64,000 bases of DNA from Amia ocellicauda. Taxonomy: Eukaryota > Chordata > Actinopteri > Amiiformes > Amiidae. Location: the NCBI RefSeq assembly GCF_036373705.1, contig NC_089856.1, positions 12,301,001-12,365,000 of the forward strand, given 5' to 3'. Shown here piece by piece: positions 49,062-59,700 of the stretch (positions within the stretch are counted from its first letter, which is position 1; each line of letters begins with the position of its first letter). The notes under the pieces were generated by a model. The model searched no databases and was not told the origin of the DNA. It saw nothing but the letters and a program-made list of their open reading frames with translations. The position numbers were made by a program, and so were the translations under genes.

Positions 49062-50252
49062 TGCCCCGTTTCCACTGGCGGAAGTGTCCGGACGCTTAAA
49101 CGTGTGTTTCCACTGGCTTAAGCATCCGGACGTGACCAGGTTTTGTGGCCGGTTACCTATCTGCTGCCAGGCGTGGCCGTAAGCGTCCGTCACCCACTGG
49201 GGAAATACTTCTCTTTCAGAAGCGAGATGTGTGCTTGACTTGTAGACAGACAGGGAAGAGTTCAGCTACATTATTTCGGAAGACATAATCTCAAGTGCCA
49301 AGTGGGATCACGAAGAAATTACAGTTTTATTAGCAGCATGGAGTGAAAACCACGTACAGAAACAATGACTGCTTACAGTTAATATCCGAGTGTATTAACA
49401 CAGGACCGGTGCAGTGCCCTGACTAGTTAAAAATAAACTGAAGGACAATAATCGGATCGGTAGCAGCCAATTTTATTAATATTTTATTAATAACTGGACG
49501 GTGTTTCAGGCTGTTGTCCTGTGGATGGTGTGCAAGTCTGTTGTATAACAGCCCCGCAGAGGCAATTAGTATGAAGGCGAACACGAGTGTCCATTTACAA
49601 GCTAAATGAATGAATAAATAAATACAGCAGATCTGGGATTCCCTCTAAAACATTAATGACTGGTTTAATAAATGCATCCATAACACCATGACTGTAACGT
49701 GTACACTTTAGTTAAATTAACCTGCTATATTGTAGCTGCTGTTACTGTATGATTAATCATTGTGAAACGTTCATGTGTATTTTGTTTCAACTGTAACTTG
49801 CCCTAAATTAAGGGAGTCACTCTGTGCCGTTTAAAATACATATATACAAGCACAAATGATGAATACTAAATAGCAAATATGTAGGCCTATTTTTATTGTC
49901 GCACATGGAAATGTATTCTTATGGGGTCGTGCTTATCTGAATTTAATGTTGTCTATACACGTTTAGCTCTTCCTAATATATCTTAACAGAAACATGTATT
50001 TATTACGCTGTTTACAATCATGTAAAGCAGAAAGAATAAAACAGACACAAAAGTCCTGTCCACATCAGGCTGTGTCGCTCGTAGTGTTGATCTCTGTCTC
50101 TGTTTTTAAAACAGAACAAACCAAACCCACAGTCTCTGCTCCTCCCATAAGAGGGATGGACTTCACAACGGCCTGCTTTTACAAAAAAAGCTCTGGGACT
50201 CCAGCACGGCATGGCACGGCACGGACGCTTAAGCCAGTGGAACCGAGGCATA
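49062..50252. mobile_element. Harbinger-like element, copy 2 (non-autonomous)
   Basis: The outer text CCGTTTCCACTGGCGGAAGT at the left and the reverse complement of CTTAAGCCAGTGGAACCGAG at the right form imperfect inverted ends. Near 49300-49365 the plus strand encodes WDHEEITVLLAAWSENHVQK, which resembles the Myb/SANT-like DNA-binding domain carried by PIF/Harbinger elements. Most of the length also matches copy 1 (37020-38176). Confidence 0.65.
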
Positions 50253-51246
50253 GTTTTCTATGGAATGCTGCGCATGTGTATTTTTAAACATGGAAACTTC
50301 ATTTCCCAGCGTCAATTGTGTATTGACCTCAAAAACTCCGGGAATACTTAATATTAATGAAAGGAAACTGCGCTTACGTTTTAAAGTAGAATAATTATTT
50401 CCCTGCAGTATGGTGGATGCTGATTATTAAATAAGATATGATACTATAAAATGAATACAGATTTATGTTAGATTATTTATTTAACGTTTTTTTTTTTCTT
50501 TTAATTTAAAATTAAAATTTACAGTATGTGTATATGATGTGTAAATGACTGATATTTATTGTGGTTTTGTCAGTGCATACAATGTGACCTTTAATATTAA
50601 TAAATTACAGAATCTACCCATAATTTCCACATGCCTGTCTGTAGCCATAATAATGATTTATACATCTAAAATTAACACACCTAACCATGCCTCCCTTTTA
50701 GTTGATTAATAAAGTACAGTAATACATGCAATATTATGCTACATAATATTTTTTTTGTTTTTTTTAACTGTTATGTACAAATAAATATATTTTCAATTTT
50801 TGTTATGTCTGTATTGTATAGAAATTCCATACTGCATGGAATAGTACAGAGTTTTACAGTATTTCGACAGGGTATTCCCTTTATTCATCATAATATGAAT
50901 TACTTATTCATTAAATCCATATTTATTTTATATCAGTATTTTATACTGATTGTAAACATTAGTTTACACATATACACATATTATTATAGCAGTTCCCTTC
51001 CAGTATTCCAAAGTATTCCCGGAGTTTCGAAGTCAATACACAATTGCCGCAGGGAAATGAAGTTTGCTCATATGAGTTTTTGTGTTTAAAAATAGGCATG
51101 CTCAACATTGCATAGAAACCTAAGAGAAGAAACTGCCAGGTCCTCCTCCAGCAGCCGATGCATGGCCAACCCTACTCCACACAGAATCCACTTCTTTAAA
51201 GCTACTGCCATCTATAGGTGGGACTGGGTAGCACATTTAATGATCA
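50253..51246. other. AT-rich intronic sequence
   Basis: No recognisable gene, RNA or element was seen between the Harbinger-like copy and the hAT MITE. Confidence 0.5.
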
Positions 51247-51254
51247 CCGTACAG

Positions 51255-51472
51255 CAGAGGTTCCCAAACTGGGGTCCGTGTGGGGGTGCTAGGGGGCCCA
51301 CAGTTTTTACCATCAGCACCCCAAAACCAACCCCCCCCCCCCACTCTCGTAAGTTCTTATAGTCAGCATCCCCCACCCCCTGCCTCCACTGCCATCCATT
51401 GGTAGGTGGGGTTCCTCAGCCATAATCTGGGGGGCAAAAGGGTCCCTGGCCAAAAAAGTTTGGGAACCCCTG
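51255..51472. mobile_element. hAT-type MITE with perfect 8-bp target duplication
   Basis: The ends CAGAGGTTCCCAAACTGGGG and the reverse complement of AAGTTTGGGAACCCCTG are inverted, and the 8-bp duplication CCGTACAG flanks it exactly (51247-51254 and 51473-51480). The size is 218 bp with no coding content. It sits beside a splice donor of the thioesterase-like gene. Confidence 0.93.
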
Positions 51473-52125
51473 CCGTACAGTACTCACAGATCACAGTGCC
51501 CCTTGGGTTGCTGCAATAGTGCGAGAATGCCTCCCACAGCTCCCTGTCCTCACTGCGCAGACGGGACCGCACTGTGACTGGCCTATCTGGGGCCAGATGC
51601 TGGACCTCCACTTCTATTGGCTGGTCCACAAGAGAGTGACAGGGCGTGGCCGTCAGCAGGGGGGCAGCTCTCTGTGTGCTCAAATCACGTGCTGCACCTG
51701 CTGAAGGGAAGCAGAGTTCATTTTCCACTCCTATTCCAATCAGATCCATCCAGTTAACAGCTAGTCATTGTAACTGAATTGATTGGGAGAGCAATAATGA
51801 CATGAACTGCACAGCACAAAATACATACGGTAATGCAAATTAATACTTAACAATACAATCATTTAAGACTGTTTTGGTTATTAGCACTGCTCTGCAGGAT
51901 GCTTAAACAACGCAACTCCTCAGCAAAGGGTCGGTGCTTCATTATAATGTTAGTAATTTTCTTACCCATGGTGCTGCTTATCTGTTTGAAGTGGGGGAGG
52001 GTGCAGGTCCGGAGGGACTGGGAGAGCCCCTTCCACACACTATGACATGCCAGCAGAGCACACATTGTCCTCAGGGTGCACTCCCTCAGTCTAGGGACAC
52101 TCCTACTGAATAACAAGGGACACGG

Positions 52126-53307
52126 ATAGTAGAAAAATCTACATCAAATCAATATTTGGTGTGACCACCCTTTGCCTTCAAAACAGCATCAATTCTTCTA
52201 GGTACACTTGCACAAAGTCAGGGATTTTGTAGGCATATAGTCAGGTGTATGATTAAACAATTATACCAAGCAGGTGCTAATGATCATCAATTCAATATGT
52301 AGGTTGAAACACAATCATTAACTGAAATGGAAACAGCTGTGTAGGAGGAATAAAACTGGGTGAGGAACAGCCAAACTCAGCTAACAAGGGGAGGTTGCTG
52401 AAGACAGTTTACTGTCAAAAGTCAGACACCAGGGCAAGACTGAGCACAGCAACAAGACACAAGGTAGTTATACTGCATCAGCAAGGTCTCTCCCAGGGAG
52501 ACATTTCAAGGCAGACAGGGGTTTCCAGATGTGCTGTCCAAGCTCTTTTGAAGAAGCACAAAAAAACGGGCAACATTGAGGACCGTAGACACAGTGGTTG
52601 GCCAAAGAAACTTACTGCATCAGATGAAAGACACATCATGCTTACTTCCCTTCGCAATCGGAAGATGTCCAGCAGTGCCATCAGCTCAGAATTGGCAGAA
52701 AACAGTGGGACCTGGTACACTCATCTACTGTCCGGAGAAGTCTGGTCAGAAGTGGCCTTCATGGAAGACTTGCAACCAAAAAGCCATACCTCCTATGTGG
52801 CAACAAGGCCAAGCGACTCAACTATGCATGAAAACACAGGAACTGGAGTGCAGAAACATGACAGCAGGTGCTCTGGACTGATGAGTCAAAATTTGAAATA
52901 TCTGGCTGTAGCAGAAGGCAGTTTGTTTACCGAAGGGCTGGAGAGCGGTACATGAATGAGTGTCTGCAGGCAACAGTAAAGCATGGTGGAGGTACCTAGC
53001 AAGCTATGGGCTGCATTACTGCAAATGGAGTTGGGGATTTGGTCAGAATTAATGGTCTCCTCAATGCTGAGAAGTACAGGCAGATACTTATCCATCATGC
53101 AATACCATCAGGGAGGCATCTGATTGGCAAATTTATTCTGCAGCATGACAACGACCCCAAACATACAGCGAAAATCATTAAGAACTGTCTTCAGCGTAAA
53201 GAAGAACGAGGAGTCCTGGAATTGATGGTATGGCCCCCACAGAGCCATGATCTCAACATCATCGAGTCTTGGATTACATGAAGAGAGAGAAGCAACTGAG
53301 GCCAGTG
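52126..53307 (+). mobile_element. Tc1-like transposon, frameshifted
   Basis: It begins with the leader AATCAATATTTGGTGTGACC (52146). The transposase parts read HQQGLSQGDISRQTGVSRCA and later QHDNDPKHTAKIIKNCLQ, in different frames. Frameshifts and the loss of the end after GAAGCAACTGAGGC make it inactive. It starts about 60 bp upstream of the thioesterase-like start codon, facing away from it. Confidence 0.85.
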
Positions 53308-53627
53308 TTTGAATTGGGTTAGAGTTTATTGGGGGGGGGGGTGTTGCCACTTTCACTGGCAGTTGACAGACAATATCCCTCCCTAAGCCAGGACTGAACA
53401 TAGGGGTTAGGGTCAATCAACTGAAGAGGGGGGCCATTTATGTCAATAAACAGTATTGAACAGAGAAAATGTATGTTTCATGTGGCTTTGATTACATATC
53501 TTACATAAACATTCACTGTGGAACCACCTTTTTAAAACTGCAGAACTGAAAAAGAAAACAAATATATTACCCTTTACAAAAAGTCATTTATCAGCCTCCT
53601 CTTTTCTCCCTTTCCCTTATCCATGTC

Positions 53628-53760
53628 TGTGAAGACATTTGCATTTTCAATTCAATATTTGACTAGTTACCATTGTGTAACCTCTGCTAGACCTAGCTGA
53701 ACAAACATGCAAAGACATCACAGCTGCGTTTCTTATGCAATATAGTGTAATTTTACATTT
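53628..53760. repeat. MITE copy, one end missing
   Basis: About 130 bp nearly identical to the MITE at 54281-54924 with its nested LTR removed. The right terminal repeat is intact (ending TTTTACATTT). The left terminal repeat is lost before CTGTGAAGACATTT. Confidence 0.8.
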
Positions 53761-54280
53761 CCTGAATCTGAAAGAATACCATTTACTGCATTAACTGTTC
53801 TCTTTTAGTCTTAAATGAATCATTTTTCATGCAGAAAATGTGGACAAAAATGGCATACTAGGAAGAAATTAATTAACAATGTGTGCATATTTTAAATGTG
53901 ACAGCTGTGCTCCCATTTGATACAATTTGTCTACAGTTCTTGTTCCTGTTTTTTAATGGATAGAAATCCATGTGGCTCAGCAATTTCACTGACACTGTGA
54001 CATGCTCCATGCATGCCGCCATGGAGCAGAACTGTGTTATCCTTTGGCCTGCAGTTACTTTTGCAATTTTGTATACGTTTCCTTTTGTTTTTCTTTACTG
54101 GAAGTAGACATCATAAATTCATTGTTTATTCTACAAAAATATGTGAAATAATCTTCTTGTAGAATAAACATTGAATTTATTAAAAAATATCATTAAAATA
54201 TAACACATTTATATAATTGTTATATAATTACTGTCAACACATTTATATAATTGATATATAATTACTGTCAAAGATTTAGG

Positions 54281-54924
54281 AAATGTAAAATTACACTATA
54301 TTGCATAAGAAACGCAGCTGTGAAGACATTTGCATTTTCAATTCAATATTTAACTAGTTACCATTGTGTAACTGTCACGGTCTCCCCTGTTTCCACCTTA
54401 GTTCACCACCAGAGGTCTCCCTCTCCTGAATACTAGTCTAGTGCGTCTCCTTTCCTTTGTCCAGTCAAACCAGTCTTTCCACATTCTTTTCTGTCAGGTG
54501 CACCTGTTCTGTCCTCCTCTCCTATCATTGGTCAATCTTTCATTCACCTCGTTCAAACCCTCTCTCCTTCACAGTACTTTAACCCCTCTGTTTCATAGAT
54601 TCATTGTGAAGTCTTGCATGCTTTCCTGAATCATTTCTGAGCCTTGTTTTGTGTCTGCTTTTCCATGTTATTTGACCTCTTGCTACCCTCTCTCGTTTAA
54701 CCCTTTTGGATCTCCCTACTAGCCTGTTCGCCTGATCGATTGACCTTGGACTGTCCCTGTTTACTCTCTCTTGTTTTGCCCTTATCGGATTATCTGCTTC
54801 AATTTATAGCCTGCACTTGGATCCTTTCCTTTGGTCCTTGTGGACGTCACAGTAACCTAGCTGAACAAGCATGCAGAGACATCACAGCTGCGTTTCTTAT
54901 GCAATATAGTGTAATTTTATATTT
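54281..54924. mobile_element. MITE with 43-bp inverted ends, split by a solo LTR
   Basis: The arm 54281-54323 is the reverse complement of 54882-54924 with one mismatch. The interior matches the empty copy at 53628-53760, which shows exactly where the LTR went in. Confidence 0.88.
54373..54851. mobile_element. Solo LTR, copy 2, with 5-bp target duplication
   Basis: It has the same TGTCACGG start and GACGTCACA end as the copy at 48022-48457, flanked by GTAAC on both sides (54368-54372 and 54852-54856). At 479 bp it is slightly longer than copy 1 because of an internal length difference near 54590-54650. Confidence 0.92.
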
Positions 54925-54944
54925 ATATATTGTCTAACACGTTG

Positions 54945-55540
54945 GTCCAAAATCTCCCATAGTTGTTTAATTGGGTTGACATCTGGGAAGGCCATAGCAT
55001 ATGATTCACATAATTTTCATACTCATCAAACCATTCGTGCCCTGTGGATGGGGGCATTGTCATCCTGGAAGAGACCACTCCCATCAAGATAGAAATGTTT
55101 CACCATAGGACAAAGGTGATCACTCAAAATAACTTTGTAATGATTTGCAGTGACCCTTCCCTCTAAGGGGACAAGTGGACCCAAACCATGCCAAGAAAAT
55201 GCCCCCCACAGCATAACAGAGTCTCCGGACCCCCTCACTGTAGGTGTCAAGCAATCAGGCCTGCACTGTTCTCTTCGTGTCGCCACACATTCACTCGCCC
55301 ACTTGTCGAGAACACTAGCCAGTTGAGCCAGTTCAGTCTTTGTGACTGAAGCTCCTGCCTTACTGACCCCTCTTTCAAAGTCACTTAGATCCTTTCGTCT
55401 TGCCATCTTGATCCAAAATCAAGGTCAACTGGCCCTGCTCAGCATTTGTATACATGCCACAGAGCATGATAGGATGCTAGTTGCTTAATTGTATCATGCA
55501 GTACACCTCTTTGGAGGCATCTGCATTCGTTATGATCCTC
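54945..55540 (-). mobile_element. Tc1-like element, internally deleted
   Basis: The minus-strand frame starts MARRKDLSDFERGVSKAGAS, jumps to SVMLWGAFSWHGLGPLVPLE and QDDNAPIHRARMV, and then decays. The middle of the transposase is missing. Confidence 0.8.
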
Positions 55541-58500
55541 CACTCATTTATTCAGGTTTTTCCTTTAATTTGTCACTCGTCTGAATATGTATTTATTTAA
55601 ATATCAGAAACAGCCATTTAGAAATAATAATGATAATAATAATAATAATAATAATAATACAAACTTTTAAATCAATAGAAGTGTTACTTTATTGTTACAT
55701 ATCTGTGCAGTCTGGCCATAATTGAGAATATAAATAAATAAATAAATATATTCTCAATCATGGCCAATGTCACCAAAGATACACAGATACCTTTGCAGAG
55801 TGTAATTCAGCACTCACACAAAACAAAACAAAAGCAAGAAACAAAAACTGAGCTTCTGATATGAGGTTTTCATTTAACCCCAACAAAACACAACAAAACA
55901 ATCTGTCCACTATAAAGTATTTACAAAATGTACAGTGTTTACGTATTCGGTACCATTTTTCTGCCTTTGTTCTGTTTTTGTTTTGGTATAGAGTATCATT
56001 TCCAGAAGCGAGTAGTGTTTTGGTATATAATATTGTGATACTAAACCTGGTGTTGGTATCAAAGTCAGGTATATTGCAATTAATTGCTGCTGTGCTGTGA
56101 ACCATTCCCACACCACATCAGCATGATGGAAGCTAACACAATGGCATATGTGACCTTCTGATCACCTTAAACAAGGTTATTGTGCAGTTCATCTAGAAAA
56201 TTCAGTAGTAGGCACTGTATGGCCCAAGTAATGGTCTATGGGCCACCACATTATCATCTGATATGACAGCACACATGGTGGTTCTATCATGCGTGAGCTG
56301 GCCGATGATGTCCCTGCCATGCAATGCACAGTTGGGTTTACGTATCCATATCAACAGTACTACTACCACGGTATTACAGTATCATGCTAACAGTATCATA
56401 TGAACATTACTGTTACTGGCTTGAATACAGTGTTCTTACCTGAACGTACTCTACTCACAGTTGCTTCACCCACAGATTATTTATTTTGAAAGACACCTAG
56501 TAAATTAGTTTCATAGTTACTTGGTGCCTTTTTAGAATATGAGAAATGGTAGGTAGACTGATGATGATCATGCCTTCAAACACTTGTCTTCAACAATGCA
56601 ACGCTGGATTTTGGGGGAGGCAAATATCAAACTGTGCACTTCTAGTCCCAAGTTAAGTAATGGGGGGGACAGTAATCTTTTAGAGCTAATGTGAAACTCT
56701 GTGTTTATTTTCTATAACTGAATATGAAATCTAAAGCGTGGTTATTGCAGAACATTTATCAAAATAGATTACCAATTAGATTTAACAAAAGCACTGTTGT
56801 TAAGTTTTAGTGAAGTGTTTTATATTTGATACTAAAATGTAGCGGTCTCAGCCCACTGCATCTTTTTCATGTGCACCTTTTTCGCCATTTCAATTAAGCT
56901 ATAGGGGAACTGACCCAATTAAACCCACCAAAATCTAAGTTTTATGTGTTTTCTTATAAATATGTGAATTTATTCAAAGATTAATCTCTCATCTAAACAC
57001 TTGTGGTAGATTTTGTCATAAATTGACTAAATTCAGTTGTGAAAAGTCCGGAGTGGGCTTATAAGGTACATATGTACCCTTTAAGATCACATGTGTCCCA
57101 AATAAGGTCCAAATTGGGGCCAGGGCTGTTGGGGCTGTGGAAGTCTGCACAGGTGCTTCAGAAAAAGGTGATTTGTGGACACTTGTTTGTCCAACCAGCT
57201 CTGGCTCACAGGGAATATTTCAGTGATCTCAAAGCCATTGATGATGTTTTCTGGCTTGAATTTGCAGGGAATTCCTCCTTTCAAATTTTGTCCCTGTTCC
57301 TGCTAACATGGGAATCGCAGTTCTTTCCTCCATTACCTTTTGACTGGGATGCACGATCGATTGGCCACCAATCGGTATTGGGACGTTATGGAAAAAAATT
57401 ATTATATTGGCTATTGCCCGATTGCTTTAAAATGGCCAATATTTCTGACCAATCTCTGAATCGCTCCGCTTCCCCTACTTGCATAGGCAATGATATGCTA
57501 ATAAATAAACTTTTGGTGTTTTTGGCTATTTGAGATGCCATGACGTCACTCAGTTGTCGGGAAATTCCTTTGATGAATCACAAACAGTTCTTAAAGCGTT
57601 CTTATTCTGTCCATAATAAGGATTTTGGAAATCCACACTTTGATGAAGATCACCCCTTGTATTTTTAATAGAAGAGATATTAGCAAAGCTTTAATTTTTG
57701 CGAAGCCGTATAGCAAGAAGATGGCTCAGTCTGCTACCATTAAATTAATAATTGTTCTGGACCTGCCTTTAGTTTGTAGTGCCTAGTGGTAAATTGTACA
57801 ATTTTGCAGCTTAGTAACTAACCTGTGCTGCTAGGTTACAGGAAATGAGAAACAGGAAGTGGTTTATACATGAGAACCAGGAAGTGCAGTTTATTCAAGA
57901 GGCAGTTTATGAGGCTAGAGTTGTAATTTTTGGCAGCAATCCTGCGTCATCCTCACTGTATAGTCCTTAAGAGGGCAATATCTGTAAGTAAGTTTATTAT
58001 TTACATAGATAATAGTGATATTGATGTATTATTTCTCACTTTAGTATTATTTTGATGTGTGTTTTGAGATGTGTATCGCTGACAATATTTAACATGTAAG
58101 CTGCATCAGATAAGCAGCTAGTTTGCAAGTTAGCTATTTAGTACTAGCTATTAATCGTTACTGTAGTTTTTACCTTACACTTACCTGTTTTATCTGTAGT
58201 TTTATGCTGTTGTTTTACTGCATTTAGACCATAGTATGTGAATATTACTTTCATTGCTGTAAATATGAATACTTACCTGAATACACATGTGTTCTTTGTA
58301 TTTGCAGTTTCACACTTTTATCCAAGATACATTCTGTCTTGTGGAGAATCATTCGGATGAGTGTTTAGCTGACTGGATAGTTGGATAGCTGTTACATTCA
58401 ACGAGGCCAGTACAATAATTCTGTCTGGCCCTATGTATGAAGAACTCTGCATGTCGTCTAAGCAATTAATTTAGATATCGCCTATCTATATCTAATTCAA

Positions 58501-59039
58501 GTGCAGTGGCTTCAGAAAAATAACTCATGCATAACTGTTTAATAACAGGATATAATCTAACAGGATAATTTTGGATTCAAGGTCCTTGATTTTATATATT
58601 TTGTTGATATTAGAAGAAAAATATCTACAGTATATAACCATTCATATATGTATAGAAATCAAATGCATGACAAACCAGTGCTTTGCACTTAATCTGTATT
58701 ACACAGGTTATTTAGTACCACTTTGATTTACAATAATGTTGCGCGGGAGTGCTTATATTTTGACATCACCTATCTGGTCTGGATTTCAGTGTACACGGTG
58801 CAAGCGTTTTCAGTGATAATGTCCCGAATGGCGCCTCATGATATTTGAATATTGCTGACTTTATTGGTCATGGGTGTCAGAGAAGAGTTTAAGCGTTAGA
58901 GAGACATGTCCATAATGCGTGCTCCATACAAGGAGACATAAACTAGAAATACATTTGAAGAAGGGAAGCATGCAAGCCCAACATGCTGATCCTATAGCAG
59001 CAATGGACTAGTTACCAACATTTTACTACAGTCACTCTC
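55541..59039. other. Intergenic sequence, nothing recognised
   Basis: Mostly AT-rich. There is an (ATA)n tract at about 55625-55660 and a short inverted copy of AAATATATTCTCAAT... around 55725-55760. A 164-codon frame at 57039-57533 shows no recognisable motif. No exon with good splice sites was found. Confidence 0.4.
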
Positions 59040-59700
59040 TTGGCACAGGTACTCTTTATTAGGGACCCCAGTCGTGTTTTTGTTATTTTGTTCTTCGTGG
59101 CTGTGGCAGGAGTATAGTCCACATAAAATTAAACCCTCTGACCTCGCACAAAGAACGGAGCAGATTTTGATGCAGACTGGAGAAGTCGCTGACGATCAGT
59201 ATAATGTAGGTACTGGAAAATCAGAGTGCGGGGTCTGTGGGAATCCCGAGGGCCGCCGGCGTAAACACGATGCGCTCTATTGAGCTCCAGAAAGGGGTGG
59301 TCACTGGAGGGCTTCAGGTCCGGCTACCATTGTGGGATTTCCCGCTGAAGATAGTGAATGGGGTCATCCCCTTCTGCGCCTTCTGGAAGACCAACCAGCC
59401 TGACTTTGCAGCGGCGACTTGACTGTCTTCCAATTCCGCCGTCTTGAATGGTATCTATGTGGGCATTACATTTATTAATGACTTCCTTCTGCTGCCGAAG
59501 GTCAGCTCTAGTGATATCTTGATTAACTCTTATTTTTTAATAAAAGAGGCAATATCAGCGACCTCCTGTTTAATCACAGGCCGCAGAGCCGAGTCAATCG
59601 CCTGTACAGCACCCCGAAACGTGTTGGCAACCTCTGCCAGGCGAGCATCCCAGTCGTCGGGGCTTCTTCATGCGCTTCCCCTCTGCTGTGGCTTATGCGA
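59040..59700 (-). mobile_element. L1-type LINE ORF1 fragment
   Basis: Read on the minus strand, the frames give SPDDWDARLAEVANTFRGAV, then RRCKVRLVGLPEGAEGDDP, LELNRAHRVYAGGPR and RTLIFQYLHYTDRQRLLQSA. That order (coiled region, R-x-x-N/K-x-R-x-x-GLPEG motif, RAHR, then a C-terminal YxDRxxLL block) is the RRM-CTD layout of L1/Tx1 ORF1 proteins. Several frame breaks are present, and no ORF2 was seen. Confidence 0.75.

Larger units (their letters stand above)
27448..52065 (-). pseudogene. BAAT/acyl-CoA thioesterase-like gene, broken
   Basis: Intact family members are alpha/beta hydrolases that cleave acyl-CoA or conjugate bile acids. Exons found on the minus strand: 52065-51966 (presequence-like), 51700-51488 (LAPDRPVTVRSRL), 47658-47565 (GGSYSGLEPMGLFWSLQP), 43172-42997 (PGPFPAVLDISGMG to VGDQYFE), 39093-38973 (HPQVCVGRVGILGVSF), 31931-31838 (RFDEQGHVIF), 29675-29595 (LLLIVGEDDQ, catalytic-Asp region), 29138 to about 29088 (cut short) and 27551-27448 (LWGGQLQPHAVAQEDAW, stop TAG). 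Defects: one extra base in the nucleophile-elbow exon, no good acceptor for that exon, loss of the catalytic-His segment at a Tc1 boundary, and no exon found for the N-domain/hydrolase junction or for the segment after the nucleophile. The remaining exons are well preserved, so decay looks fairly recent. Assembly error could explain the single-base shift but not the whole pattern. Whether it is BAAT-like or ACOT-like is not settled. Confidence 0.8.

Noticed and set aside
57039..57533. 164-codon plus-strand frame as a gene
   Set aside because: No recognisable domain and no supporting neighbours or splice sites; chance is sufficient.
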